A DNA stretch of 64,000 bases from Acanthornis magna (GCA_036785705.1 JAWUZG010000036.1:9791501-9855500); one strand, 5' to 3'. Positions 45,735 through 60,800 are shown, numbered from the stretch's first letter. Numbers and translations are program-made. Notes: a model not told the origin generated them from the sequence alone.

Positions 45735-48700
45735 GGATGTGGCAGTGGACACCCAAGCCCTGGACACCCAAGCCCTGCTGGGATCAGAACTGCTGTTTTC
45801 TCCACCCCCATCACAACACCCCCTCCACAGCTTGTGTCTGTCTGTGTGTGTGTGTCTGTGTGTGTGTTGCTAGAAGATACATGGATTTTTTTTTCCCGGT
45901 TGAAGATTTGCAGACAGTGGGTAAAAAACTTCCAAACTGACTCTTGTTCACGAACAAATCTTGTCCATGATCAAAGAAAATCAATTAAATGAGAGGAAGT
46001 CAGTTTAGATACAAGATCTTCTTTGGGTCTAGAAAATTGCCTTCTCTGTTAGTCCTTCAAGCTGGGTTTGTGAATATTGCGAGCTGTAAAGCTTTTTTTA
46101 GGTGGTTAGAATCAAAAGCATTCAACTCAAAAGCAAGCGGCATTTGAAAGTAGAGAGAAAGAGGCATATTTTGCTTGGATGTCACTCATTCTGTTTGTTC
46201 ATTTGGGTGGTTTTTTTGGTGGGGTTTTTGTTTTTGGGGGTTTTTTTTGAGATTTCAAACTCTCTTGGAACATTGAGTGGCTGGATGGTGGGTTTTCAGA
46301 CTCCTGAACTGTGCATGAGTCCATCCACGGCCCTTGCTGTTTGTCTGCTGAAATGCAAGCCAATGTGCTGTGTAATTCCTCTTCAAACTCTGTGTTGTTT
46401 CTCAGTGCGGTTGAGTTCAGGGCCCATTTTGGGAGCTGATTGCTGTAACTATGATGCACTGATATGCTATTTGCAGTGGATATTGTAATTGAGTCTGCTA
46501 ATGTGGAATTATGAAATTTACCAGTGGGTAGGACTCTCTCTGTGCAGTTTAGGAGGCTTGTGAATAAGTGCTGTTTTCTAGATTTAGTAGTTGCAAATTT
46601 CCTTGTGTATAGAGCAAATTATATTCTGAGGCTTTTGGAATAATTTTCCATCAAACACATTTAAACCATTTCAAACTCCCAATAACTCAGGGAATTCAGG
46701 ATCAAGAGAGCAACATTTCCTAGAAAAGGAATCTTAACCATGGTCCTGGTACTCCTCTTTTTTTTTTTTTTTCTCATGGGTAAAATTTTGTGTTTATTTT
46801 TAACTGTCACAAATACAAGGTGTTGTTTGAGAAGTGTTAAACTTAGCAGGTATATAGAGATAATACTGACGTGTCACTGTGCATGATAAAGTAAAATATG
46901 GTGGGAATTAACTTGAAAAGTTTATGAAGGTTTTAACTACAGCCCATAAATTAACCTTTTTTTTTACAAAGATACGATGATATGTAGAAGATCTTACAAT
47001 ATATATGACACTTAAAAATACTTTAAAATTTGGAGGCCAAACATTTTTTCCCCAACTTGCAGACACAAGCTGAGGTCTTAGACATTGAAGATCTTATTGT
47101 AAGCAATCTGAAGTAATTAATATTAGAGCACTCTGGTGAATCAGAAATTGCAGGAACAAACTTTCCAGTTTACACAGGGCCTTCTGTGAAGGTAGTGAAA
47201 GATTTGCTGCTAACCTCTAGTGAGGAAGGAATGCATAGCTCTGAAGGCTCAAATCCAACTCTCATTGAAGCTAGTGGCAAAAATCTCCTGGACATGTGGG
47301 TAAAAAATCAGTGTATAAAATATGTATAAAAATCATAGAGTCAGTGTTTAAAAATCATAGAAAATCACTGTTGTGATTTTGTAGGAAAAAGTAATTTCCT
47401 TTCTACCACTTTCATCCTTTTTCCATATTTGACTTGAAATGAAATAATTTTCTCTTATAAGACAAAAAGCCCTATTAAGCTATTAGTGCGTCAGTAAAAG
47501 CATCTTGCTTGGTGTGGGAGCCAGAAACAGGAGTTAAAAACTCATCTGAATGTAGAGGATATTGTAAAATAAAACAACCACTCCCTGGCTCGCTTATTGC
47601 TGCCTAAGAGAAATTTCATATGTGCAAGTCTTGGGGTAGCAGACCACATACAAATTACCTATATTATACTTTAAGGGAGAGAACTCTTAACAAAGCCTAG
47701 TGAAATTAGCCCCATACCAGGTCTGAAGGTCTAATTTACGTGTATTTCACCTTTGTGATATGAAGTAAGAAAGGTTTCGCAGGACTGACCTTACCCGTAT
47801 GACTCAAGCTCAGGCTCATTCTGAGCTCAGCAGCTGCCCAAATGGTGGCTGCAGAATGATCCCAAACTTCACACACAACACAGTCAGTGGGATCAGGTGT
47901 TCTAAAGATGCAGGGTTTCCTTTTGAGAAAATGAGCACTTGAAAGGCCAGAGCTTTTTTAGTTAATCAAGAAACCTTTTTTAGGGCTGGGCCTTTTCCCT
48001 CTGAAATCTGTGGATTATTCTGATAATTAAGTCAGGATGAGCAGGATTGAGCACTTTGTGGCCAGAAACCTCAAGGTGTTGTCTAGCCTCAAATAAAAGT
48101 GTTTTAGTCAAACATTGAGTCCAGATCTCACTGGCTTACTAGTTAGTGTAAACTAGGAAAACGACTAACTCACACTGTTCATAAAGGAACAATATGTCTT
48201 GAAATCTGTTCCTTGTTTTTCTTCTAATGAATTAATTTTCAAGGCACCTTTGCCGGTCACTCCAATAAGCAAAGCTGTTTTATTCTCTGATCTTAATTTT
48301 TTCTTCTGAGTAAAGCCCCAGTGGACTTTTACAGAGTCATGTGTGTCCTCAATTCAGTTGAGCCCATCCCATTCCAAAGTCAGAAATCCCTGTCAATTAT
48401 ACAGTACCAAAGAAAAGTGGTTTGCAAGTACTGCATTGTATTTCTTTGTGGTACCAATACTATTATGAGACACCTCAAAGCAGAAGATTTAATCATTAAG
48501 TTATTCTTGGAAGTGAAATTATGCCATTTGGGATTTTGGTCCCACAGTGCACTGGTTCCCCAAAATTGATCACATTAGGCAAAGGTGCTTGCACTTTTAA
48601 TTTAACTTACTAGATCATAATAAAAAAAGCCAACCAACCAAACAACCAACCAACCAAAAAAAAAAAAACCTCAAAAGCAACCAATCAACCAAACTATCAA

Positions 48701-51700
48701 AAAAAAAAACCCAACAAAAAACCCCCAAAAATGTAAAAAACCAAAACCCAAAAAAACCAACTAAACAAACAAAAAACAATCCCAAAAATCAGCCAACTAA
48801 AAAACCCAAGAAAAAAAACAAATCACAAGCTCAGATTATGAAGGGCAGATACTGCTTCTTACAACTATCAAATCAGAATTATTCTTCATCAGTTTAACAT
48901 TTTTTCCTGATGAATATTTTGTCTATAGAAATACCTTTCTAAAATAATTATGTCATTTAAGCAGGTATTTATTTGAGAAAGCTTGTGGCTCTTCCACAGA
49001 AATGTAGTACCTAATGCAATGGATTGTGCTCCTCACAGGTCCTTAGAGCAATTCTGTAACCTTTGTAGCCCATAAAAATAACTAAAACAATACAGTGATG
49101 TTAATACAACTCTACAGTAATAACTGACTAATATAGACTGAAAGCCTTGTGTCTTATAAATGCTAAATTACGATAATTTTTTTCAACACTGCACTTATTC
49201 CTGTTTCTATGGTGAAATTGTTGCCAACTTTCACAGGAGAATTTGGTCTCTTCATTCAGTAAGTGCCTCATAGAAGAAATGGGAATTAAGAATGAAAGAG
49301 CATGACAAGTAGCAGCATTGCAATTATCAGTGCAAGTTTTACATTGCAAGGACTGAGTATGGATGGAAAACCCCCATAAAACTCAAAGTCTTTTTCAATT
49401 ATTTAGTAAGATAACTCTATACCTTATATTTCAGAAGGCATTTTTAGTTTTGATATGCATTTTAATATTCTGCTGGACAAAGGCAGTAATTAAAGCAGCT
49501 GTTGATCAAGCAGAGAATAAAAAGTTAACCAGTCAATGATCAATTAAGTTTGGTGAGTTACCTGACCCAGTTCTTAATTTCTGTTATTCAGGTGGTGTTA
49601 ATCTGAGTTGCTCTTTAGTCAATCATTGCTTTGTACTTTAAAAAAAAAAAATTCAAGATATTTTTTACTTGGAAATAAAAATAAATAGCTCCAGAGGATG
49701 TATGAAATCTTGTGACCATGTAGTCTAAAAGAAACAAAAAAATTAGTGATTCGGTCAGTGAAACTGCCAGGGGCAGTAGATTGATAAATGCAATTTTAAG
49801 AAAAATGTGGAAGAGAAAAAGGGAGGTTGGAAGTGGTTTATCTCTACCTGAGTGATGCCACAGAGTCTGAGACACCTTGACAAAGTTCTCTGGTACTGGA
49901 GCCCTTATTTCATTGCACAGTCTTGACCTGCATGGGCTCATGAAAGGTTTCACTGCTGGCAAGAGCCAGCACAACTTCTCTAGGAAAGGATGTATCCCTC
50001 CTCTGTGACAGAAACTGAGTTGGTTTTGGTGGGGATGGTTAGACAGGTACCATTTTCCTTCGAGGGATGTTGAAAAAAGCTGTGGCTGGATAGTTCACAA
50101 AGCACAGAGCCGACTTAAACTCACATCTGCACGGGAAGAGGCACTGACCACAATGAGAACTGATCCCTTGACGATGGATAGAGATCAGGTACCCCGATAA
50201 ACTTCCTCATGCGTTTGTTACACTGGAAACGGAGTATTGGTAAGGAGGTCTGTGCTTGTGTTTCTGTCAATGCTTTCACTTGTCCGTTCTCAGGAGTGTG
50301 GCTGCTTGCCCTTGCCTTAATGCATTGCTGCTCTTTTTCGCACTGTGCTGCTCAGGCTGTGACCTGAAAGTCTTCAGATGTGTGGGAGTCCAGCTCTGGT
50401 CTGCTCCCTGCCCAGAGTTCCCACACTCCTTGGTCCTTCCTCCGGCATAGGGTGTCCCCACTCCGGTGCTGCAGACTCAGCTATGTGCAGGGTGTAGTGG
50501 CTTGCTTGGGCAAAGCTCCACCTGGGCCTTCTCCATCTCCTCAGTCTGCATGGGATGCGTGTATGTGCTTCATGACAGAATACAGGCCTTTGTCCATAAA
50601 GCTGGGACATGGCACCTCTTTGTAAAGGCTCTGCTGGGAAAGGGCATGAGCCCCAGTGCTACTGGGACTCATCCTCACCTCTCAGAACATACAGCCAAGG
50701 CCCTTTCTTAAGTCAGCACACTAATGTCTTCTCCTTTTTTTTTTTTTCTTTTTCTTTTTCTTTTTTTTCCTTTATATTTGAGGTTTGCAAGGTATTATTT
50801 TTAACTTCAGAAGATGCCTGGAGCAGTAGCTCCCCCTGCTCTAAAAGTGATCAGCCGTTTCAACGTTTATTTAGCATGTGAGAACCCTGGTTTTAAGCTC
50901 CCTGCATGCCTGATAGAGCTATGCATTTCTCCACCAGCCAAGGCAGTCCTGTGTGTATGTGAGGCTGCTGTGTGCCTGGGGGGTGTGTCCATTCCACTCG
51001 CTGAAGTTATTCTACAGGAGATGTGAGGCTGGAGAGAGGAATCAAGAGCTTGAAGGTTGAAACATCTGCCATGCAAAGCATCTTTGAGTCCGTTTGTTTG
51101 GACTCAATGATCTTGGAGGCCTTTTTCAACTTTAATGATTTAATGTTTCTGTAATTTGGAGGATGGCTTTTGCCTGAAGCCTGTAGCTTGTCAGAAACAG
51201 ACTAGGCATGGGCATCCTTGCAGACAGAGCTGTGGATATTTGAGAAACTACAGCATAGAAATCTGGGTCTTCTGCAGAGATCGTTTGTTTCTGGGAATGG
51301 TCATCAACTGAGCAAAGTTTTGAGGATTCCAGTCTGTGCCCTAAGTGCTTAAAAACCTCAGCCCCTCTTTGGGTGGCTGTGGCTGTGGAGGGTGTTTGCA
51401 GTGTCAGAACGGGTCCAGAGTCTCCACAGGAGGAAAGATCTGGACAGCTTCCGTCTTTCAGCAATGTCAGTGTGGTGTGTAGGGCTCTTGCAATGGAAAA
51501 CAGAGACTGTGAATCTCTGCCTTGTTTAACTTGGTCATTGCTGTCAAATGCCTTGCCCGGTGTATGGGTGAGACTGAGCTCTCTGACCACAGCTTGGTCT
51601 GCATCAGGCTGAAGGAGCTGCCACAGCCTGGAGCACAGTGCCAGCAGGTAGAGCAGAGCTTGTACCTGCCCTGCTCACTGTGGGCTCTGCTGGCTGCTGA

Positions 51701-54700
51701 ACTGGAAGCATCACTGCTGTTTTGACTGCAGCTAGGTGATCGCATTTCAGCAGATGAATGGCAGGTTCCCCAGAACATTTCCCCACCATTTACTTCTAAG
51801 GTATTTGTTATCAATGGATGAAGATGTTGCTCTTGTGATTCATGCCCTGGAACATGTGTCCTTGCCATGATCTGTTACAGCAAATTTGTCACTCTGTGCT
51901 ACAGCCCAGAGTGCCATCTCTGTTCACTAAGCATTATACTTTGCTGGGAGCATGAGATCAGTGTCTCCAGAGTTCTGCTAGTTGGTCTCTATTGGAGTTT
52001 TAAAGCATAATTTTGACCTATGTGCATGAGAACATGGGCATCTGTCTGCACAATCTGTCCACAGCTGAAACCTGCAGTAGCTGGTGCTAAGCTGGAGCAG
52101 AAACAAAATGAAAATGGAAAAGAAATGCCTGCCGGGAAATTTTTCCAAATCTCTGCTTCTGAGGTTATTCTCTGGTATTGCCTGTTGCCAATGTACCTGC
52201 AATACATGACCAAGTGTTTTTGGGGACTGAGTAACAGGAGATTGTAGAGGACAAGGTAATTATTTGAGAGATACTGATAAGGTTTTGTGCCCACCTTTGT
52301 GAAGTTGTTGTCTAGTTAGAAGTGAATCATTATTTAATTTTCAAAAATACTCTTTGTATCTGTAATAGCTGTTATTGCAGATTGTCTCTTCAGACTCTAA
52401 CCACTGTGTTGCTTTCTCAAGTAGATATGGTCTCCTCTTCCTGAGCTTGTCAGTAGTTCCTGGTCATATTTGTGTCAGGAATACCACCGTTTAATGAGAA
52501 ATTTCCAAACTCTTGTATTTGATGTACAACTGTTCAGTGCAGTATACAAACAACTGAGCAGTTCCTGTGTAAGACCTTGACCTTACACAGAGCTCTAAGC
52601 ACTGTAACCTCTTCAAATTAAGTTTGGTAATCCTTGCTTTATTTGGTTCTACACAGTCAAACACCTGCAGCTTTAGACAAGCAGACATGTCTAAGAGTAC
52701 ATTTTAAGTATAATTTGGATAATAATTGCAATTCATAATACAACTGACTCCATGAATATTAGGAGAAATCTCTTGGCAATGGAAGGCTGTATTGGAGAGT
52801 GCAAAAGAATCACACCAGGGTTTTTAATGGAAACTGTTGTTCTAACTGTTTAAAATGATCAGCTAAAATGTTATGGGAAGTAGTGGTAAGGTGGTGTGTC
52901 AATATAATATTTAGCAGCATGTGGAAAGATGTTTTATTTTCACTATTATTCACTAAAAATGAAGCAATGAATCTAAGGACAAGGATGATCAGAGCAGAAG
53001 GGCAATGTAATGGTTTCTTTTCCCAGAATAATGAGGTTTTAATGATTAGGAGTTCATTCTGACCATATTTTTCATCAGCATGCAATAGATATGCTACAAA
53101 AGAATTCAATGTAATCTAAACCAGAGTTTAAATGAAAGTGAGGAAACCATAGCAGTTTTCCTTCTTGTCATTTTGCCTTGATTAGGCACATGGCTCTGCC
53201 CAGATTCACAACATAGCACAAGCTCATGGAGGTGCAACAGAGACCTGCAAGGGCAGCTTTTTTTTTTTACCACTCCCACAACACATAAAAGTTGGGACAT
53301 GGTTTGAAGAGATGATCCAGGATGTTTAAAAATACTACATATCTAAAGACTAAGCTAACCCCCCTCAAAGATATTTTGAAAGAATCTATCCTATGCTTAA
53401 TCACTAAAACGTTCTTTCTGCTTGCCCCTAGCAAGATTCGCAATTGTAAAGAAAAGTTAGGGATTTTCCCACAGGAAGGCTGTCTGTCTGAGGTTTGGAG
53501 ATTCTACTTGGTATAGCATTATACAACAGAAGATCAGAGTATGAGGTTTTATATGCTTTTCTAAGGATAAGGTGAAACCCACCCAAGCTGCAAGGCTGTT
53601 GCAGACTTTACTGTGCTTTTCCTGCTCTTTAATATTAAATAAATCTCTGTTTCTTCTTTCAGCTAGCTTATGTGCTCTCACTTGAAGACAATGTTTGCTT
53701 TGTAAAAAATACTTACAATGTTTCTATCATATGCCAGTGTTATGACACTATTAATTCTTTGTCGTGATATGCTAGACTGCAAGTTTACTCAAATGTGCAG
53801 GCTAACATTATGTATTTTAAATAAAACTACACAATCAAATATATTCTAGGTTTTTTTATGTCTGGGGACATAGAGACAGATGGTGACTTACTACTCTCAC
53901 TTTCATACCACTTATTTTCACTGGTTTGAATACAATTTGATGGGTATAAACCAGAATTTGAACCTGAAGTATTCCATGGCTGTTTGATGTAGTCATTTTC
54001 ATAAGAATATATAATGTAAAAGAAATATCCATGGATACCTTTATTTAAGTAAGCCAGAATACTGTTTTTCTCAAAAACAGCATTTCTCTGCCTCTGCCTG
54101 CAGCAGGCAGAAATCATGCTTAAGCTCCATACAGCAGCGGAAGCAGCACAATAAAATCTTGTATCCGGTGAGTCTCAAAACAGGTAAGGAAACAGTAAGA
54201 AAGTCACTGAAAGAGAGCAGCCAGACACTGAAATGAGCAGTGACTGCAACACTTCAGACACCCTCAGCAAACTGCTGCTGTCTGCTTGGGCACCGAGGGC
54301 TGACAGGAGCAATGGCTCTTAGCAGGAAAAGCAGAGGGCTGACTCTCCACCATTGGCTGATGAGTTAAAAACATGATCTTATGCAGTATGTCACTGGAAA
54401 TAGAAGCTACTGGATGTTCCCGAGGAAGTGAAAACTGAGCACCGAGTTCCACTAACCTGCTGCACCGAGTCTCCTGCAAAGTTGAAAATAGCATTTATGT
54501 TTTTTTCTCTTTGAAAATACCTGTAAAAGTAGAGTACATTTGCATTCTTAGAAGATACAGTGTTTCTGTGCCTATGTTTCTGTATGCTGAAGTTTTGGAA
54601 AAAACCCATGCTTTACTTAATAGTACTTTTTCTTTACAGGAAAACAATACTCTACTACAGTACTGTCTGTAAAATAAATAGTAAAGTACAAAAGGTTTGT

Positions 54701-54821
54701 TGTAAGAACCCAACATACTTTTAGAGAGAAACTAAATTTACCTCAATAAAGACAATGGATCCTAAAATATTCTTATAGAAGCAAGTAAAAGCTCTTCCTT
54801 GATAAAATAGTTGGTTCAGAT
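45735..54821. other. Non-coding DNA downstream of ISL1
   Basis: AT-rich with a TG-rich patch at 45836-45868, T tracts (46758-46773 and 50736-50770) and the A/C tract at 48.6 kb. The section 50250-51900 is less AT-rich and holds several overlapping short frames without domains. No gene was recognised. Confidence 0.55.
48621..48826. repeat. Long A/C-rich low-complexity segment
   Basis: About 200 bp of mixed CCAA, CCAAA and A runs, with very few G or T on the + strand. No gene was recognised. Confidence 0.9.
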
Positions 54822-57800
54822 AATCCTAGATTCATAGAACACTTTAGTTTGTGACAGTCCTTAGACATCATCTGGTTCCAACGACTCTGTCAGGGACAGG
54901 GGCACTTCCCACTCAGTGCCCTGTCAAGACTCAACCTGCTCTTGAACTTTGTGAAGAATGGGGCATCCACAATTTTTCTGGACAATCTCTTCTGGTGACT
55001 CATCACCCTTGTAATAAAGAATTTCTTCCATATATCTAACCTAATTTTTTCTTCTTTCACTTTGAACCCTTTATTCTTTGTTCTGTCACTATAGTTCCTA
55101 AAAAAGAGTCTCTCTTCAGCTTCCCTGTAGGCTCCTTCAGATACAGGAAGGTTGCTATGAGGTCTTCACACAACCTTCTCTTCTCCAGGCTGAATAGCCC
55201 CAACTTTCTCAGCCTGTCTTCATAGAGGAGATTTATTCCCCTTGTCTATGACAAGGGCCCTCCTCTGAGCTGGGTCCAGCAGTTCCATGTGTTTCTTATG
55301 TTTGGGACCCCAGAGCTGGACATAATGCTCCAGGTGGGGTCTCACCAGAGCAGAGCAACAGAATCCCCTCCCTTGCCCTGCTGGCCAGGCTCCTTTTGAT
55401 CCCAGGATTCCCTCGGCTTTCGGGGCTGTGAGCCCTCACTGTTGACTCATGGTGAGTTTCTCATCAGCCATCACCCCCAAGCCCTTCCCTGCAGGGCTGC
55501 TCTCAATCACTGCTCTGCCCAGCCTGTGGCTGTGTCTGGGATTGTCCCAATGCAGGTGTAGGACCTTGCACTTGGCCTTGCTGAACTTCATGGGCTTTGC
55601 ATGGTCCCATCTCTCAAACCTGTCCAGGTCCCTGTGGATGCTATCCCTTCCCTCCCGTGGGTCAACTGCCCTGCACAGCTCAGTGTCATCAGTGAGGGTG
55701 GCCTCGATCCCACTGTCCTTGTCACTGATAAAGATGAGGAACAGTATTGGCCCCAGGACCAACCCCTGAGGGGCATCTCTTGTCACTGGTCCCCATGGGG
55801 GCAATGGGCTGTTGACCACAACTCTTTGTGTGTGGCCATCCATCCGGCTCTTTATTCACTGAGTGGCCCATCCATCAAATCCATGTCTCTCCAATACAGA
55901 GACAACGATGGCCTGCAGGACGGTGTCAAACACTTTGCACTAATCCAAGCAGATGATGTGAGTTGCTCTGTCTCTGTCCACCAAAGCTGTAACCCCATCG
56001 CAGAAGATCACAAAATTTGTCAGGTGTGGTTTGCCTTTAGTAAAGCCATGTTGGCTGTTTCCAATCACCTCTCTTTTCCCCACATGCTTCTTTGAGAATC
56101 CCTTCCATAATTTTGTCTGGCACAGAGGTGAGACTGACTGGTCTGTAGTACCCTGGGTACCCTTTCCCCTTTTTAAAAATGGGAGTTATATTTCCCTTTT
56201 TCCAGTCGTTGGAAACTTCACCTGACTGCCACGATTCTTCAAAAATGGTGGAAAGTGCCTTGGCAATGACATCTGCTGGTTCTCTCAAGACCTGTGGATG
56301 GATCTCACTGGACTTGTGCACATTCAGTCTGCTTAGATGGTCTTGAACCTGGTCCTCTCCTACAGTGCATGAAGGGTCTTTCCTCCAGTCCCTGCATTTT
56401 CCTTTCTCAACTTGACTAATGTGGCTGAAGCACTCGCCATTGAATACTAAGGCACAGAAGTCATTAAGAACTTCAGCCTCCTCCATATCCAGAGTAGCCA
56501 TGTCTCTTGTTTCCTTCCAGCGGGAGCCCACATCATCCCTACTCTTAATTTTGTTTGCAAGGTATCTATGGAATCTCTTGCTGTTGTCATACCTGGCCAG
56601 ACTTTAATCTACCTGGGCTTTAGTTTTCCTAACCTTATCCCTAGCTTCCCATATAATTTCCCTTTCTTCCTCCAAGGCCACCTATCCTTGTTTACACCTT
56701 CTGAAACTTTCGTGTTTTTCTCTGAGTTTGCTTAGCAGCTCCTTAACCATCCATGGGGGCCTCCTGGCATTTTTGCCTGATTTCCTCCTTGTCAGGATGC
56801 ATCGTTCCTGAGCTCAGAGGAGGGGATCCTTATAGATTAGCCGACATTCTTGGGCCCCTCTGTCCTCCAAAGCTCTGCCCCATGGGATTCTTCTGATTAG
56901 GTCCTTGAAGACGTCAAAGTCTGCTCTCCTGAAGTTCAAGGCAGTGAGCTTGCTCTGCGACCTCCTCACTGCCATGAGGATCTTGAACTCTACTATCTGG
57001 TGGCCACTGCAGCCAAGGTTGCATTGAAGCATCACTTCCCCACCAATTCCAATTCTTGTGCTCTGCTTGTTGCTGAGCACAAGATCCAGAATTACACCTT
57101 TCCTTGTTGGGTCCTCTGTCACTTCTATGAGGAAGTTGTCATTGACACACTCCAGGAACCTCCTAGATTGCTTGTGCCCATCAGTGTTGTCCCTCCAACA
57201 GATATCGGGATGGTTGAAGGCCCCCATGAGGACCAACGATTTGGGAACATGAGTCTGCTCCTATCTGCCTACAGAAGGCTCCATCCACACCATCCTCCTG
57301 ATTGGGTGGCCTGTAGCAGAACCCCCACTATAATATCCCTTATCCCTGTACTCCCTTTAATCTTGACCTACAGGATTCTGGTAGGCTCTTCATCCACCCC
57401 CAGGGAGAGCTCCATACTCTCCAGCCAGTCATCGGCAGAGACGGTTGTGCTCCCTCCTTGAATCCCTAGTCTGTCTTTCCTAAAAAGCCTACAAACTTCC
57501 ATGACAACACTCTAGTCATAGGAGCCATCCCACCATACTTCTGTGATGCCAGTGATATCATATCCACAGAGGCATGTGCATCTCTCTAATTCTTCATGTT
57601 TGTTCCCTATACTACAAGTGTTTGTATAGAGCTGTCTGAGCCAGGACCTGGATAACTCTGACTCGCTGACTGGAGCAGCTGAAATACTTTTGAATTGCTC
57701 CTGTTGTCCATTACAGGTGATGGCATGTGACTGGTAGGATTGGGATGGACAGGTGTCCCCCTCCCCAACAAATCTAGTTTAAAGCTCCTTTCAACAGCCT

Positions 57801-57850
57801 GGAAATTCCCTGACAAAAGTTGTTTTTCCCTTTCTTTGTCCAGTGGGCAC
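54822..57850 (-). mobile_element. CR1 LINE, nearly complete ORF2 (endonuclease plus reverse transcriptase), degraded
   Basis: Read on the minus strand, the order from about 57600 downwards is: endonuclease N-terminus (NKHEELE, ITEVWWDGSYD), endonuclease C-terminus (GAFNHPDICWRDNTDGHKQS, GCSGHQIVEFKIL), linker, then reverse transcriptase ([19 protein letters not shown], the PQG motif in a broken frame, LTDDTEL at the catalytic DD box), the KCKVLHL segment and the 3'UTR. The 3' end is near 54822 (TTCTATGAATC in sense). Several stops and frameshifts interrupt it. It aligns by eye with the CR1 copy at 6.2 kb over the MKF...MSQQ segment, but the two differ enough to be separate subfamilies. The 5' limit, around 57850, is uncertain. 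Confidence 0.92.
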
Positions 57851-60800
57851 TATAAGCCTGGTAGACCAGGCTTCCCAAAATGAGTCACATGATCTAAGTA
57901 ACCAAAACATTGACTACCACAGCATTCCTCTAACCATTTCTTAACCTGCCAGATTTGGCTAGCCACAGAATTAGGTAAGTCAAAGACAAAAAAAAAAAAA
58001 AAGTCTGTTTATCACTTGAGCTACTCCAATTTATCAGGGAGTGGGTATAAAAGCAAATAATATGCAGCATTTTTTCAAGTAACTTATAATTATTAACTCT
58101 GCAGTACTCATTGTCACAAGTTTTAATGAGTACTGAGGGGTAAATAGATTGCCTAAGGAATAAAACCAGAGTTGGCCTCTAGAAGGTTCTGTCAGGGATA
58201 GGTCACTCTGTATGCATCTTGTTTTCTTATGTTTTTGCTAGGGATAGGACAAAAGCACCTTTTCAGATGTGATGCTGTAGTTCTTGGTCAGGACTCAGTC
58301 CTGTCTCATTGAATGGCACAGAATTTCATGCTGCTGACTTCACTCTCAGGATTATTGAGTCCCTGCTATTTCTAGCCTTTGTCCTCCCAATTAAAATAAA
58401 GTTTTGACTCACTTGTTCGGATGTGAAGGTACTTGACATCCTCCACTTTTCTTTCACCGGAGGTGATGGTTCTTGACACCTCCTCAAAGTCCTCCTCCTT
58501 GAAAGACTGAGATCTCCCTTTTTGCAGCCCATATAATACCAGTTTGTTTGTTTCCAATAAACTATACAAGTGTTAACAGAGATTAAATATTCTGTTTGAA
58601 ACTAAATTTAGTATTTCTGTGTAGTAAAATATGTCTTAATCTTTTTAACAGACTGATAATGTTGTAACATTATAAACAAGCATCTTAATAATTATTTTAA
58701 TATTTTTAAAGACGGATTTATCTATATCATCTGAATGAAGTACCATTCTCATCTATTATCCCTGAAATTGTAGTTTGAATCCTCCAGGTCAAAAAGAACT
58801 TGGCATTCAAAATTTGCTATAACCTTCTCTTTTACAAACTCTGAACAGCTTTGCTACTTTTGTTTCTAATGGCAAATAAAAGCTGTAGGTGACATTATTT
58901 TGCTGACTTCCCCCTTTGATTTTTATTTCCAGTCAAAAGATACTGGATTTTCTAGAAACACTTATTGTATGGTCAGTTAGTTTTATTTCATGTCAGGTCG
59001 TATATTAACAGTTTCATGCAGCTCTTTCAAACTACAAAGCCTTGTCTACCTTGTATGTATTTTTCAAGTCCTACATTGTATATAATTTATTAATGACTCT
59101 GCTCTTTGTATGCACAGAATGTACCCTCAGTGAAGGTCATTCCTAAGGAAACCGTATTTCAAAAAACCTTGATAAGGGCAACGCCTCCTTCTTATCATTC
59201 AGGATTTTGTCCAAATATATTAACTTAGGCATGAACTGAATTGGCATAACCCGATAGGATTCTGAAAATGGAAAAGTTGGGATGGGTTTTGTCACAAAAA
59301 AAAATAAACCAAAAACCTCTATTGCTTCAAGATAAGTAAATGATAAATGATTGGATTAAAAATAATTCAGAGAGGAGTGAAACCCAGGATATGGGATCTG
59401 ATCTCTTGACCATCATGGTATATTACCTCCAGCCTGGAATTTTTCTGTGTTAACTACAAAAATATGTTCTCATGCAGTGCAGCAATAAAACATTAGGACA
59501 AGTGACAATTTCAAATGAAAACTGCTTTTTCACTCCTATTCCCACTGGAGAAAAAAAACCCCAAAAAACCCTATATAATTATGGCATTTAGAACTCAACT
59601 AGTAAAATATTTACAAGAGGCCACTATCACTATAAACCACACAGACTCTTAACAGATACACTAAGAGCAGTTCTGGGGTATTGATGTGAGTTTTTGTTTT
59701 TCCTTTTGAGCTCAGCCTTTTGAATAGATGGCTTTTTAATAGCCAGGATAATGGCACTTTCTCCTCTTCCTGGTGTGCTCCTGGTAAAGATAGATGTGGT
59801 CTCCAGGTACACAAGGAAAATAAGCAGAGGTGCAATATCAACACACATGTCCTGATGTGAAAATGAGAGGGCAGCTGATCTAGAAGCAAGGACAGAATTC
59901 CTTAGGTCTCCCATTTCTTTATCGGCTTTTGACCAAAATTTGTTTATGCACCTGGTTCAGTACTTGCATTATTCTCTCTGTGACTTGGGAATCACTGGCT
60001 AGCCTTCTTAAAGAAACATTTCATTAGTAGTAAGACCAAAGCAGTAGAGAAAAGGGATTATGGCGTACTCAACACTCTCAAAGTGTCCCTATAACAAACA
60101 ATTTCCTCTAATCCCAAATCATGATATGTCTGAATATGATTTTCTAAAGCTATTCCCTCTCGTCTCAAAAAAAGACATTATCCTGTTTTTAGTCTTCTGG
60201 GTTTTGACACATCTGGAATTATTTTGTAGTTATCTGGAGGAAACATACAATATTCAAAACTAACAGTTTAAATACTCTCTTTTAACTGTTATTAAGTTTA
60301 TGTCACAAAATAACTTCTCTGATGAAATAGTTTCCTCTGCTCTTCTTTTTAATAAAAACTTCTAAGCCAATACGATCAGAGAACAAACATGCTGCTGACA
60401 TGACACATGCTTGTGATTAATTATCACAGGCATTCTACCTTTGAATTCAATGTATAATACAAAAATAAAACTGTAGACTAATATCTGCCCCTTCTCTTGG
60501 AGTCACTAACAGGAGCCATCTAAGTGCATTCTGAAGAATAGGACTGCTCCAACATCTGACTCAAAGACACAGCATGAACAGGTGTTAGAAATGTTATCTC
60601 CATAAATTCTTTTATTTCTTCTTCATTGCTAAATATTTTACTTTTCAAGTCCTCTCATTATCGAACTCTTTCATGAAGCTGGAATTAATGATTTTTTCTG
60701 ACCTCTGCTTAGAAGCAAAATATTCTTGAATAAATCTTTGAAAGAAATTGCACATTCCTTAGAAAATATAGATAGAATGCCACAATAAGGCATTAATTAA

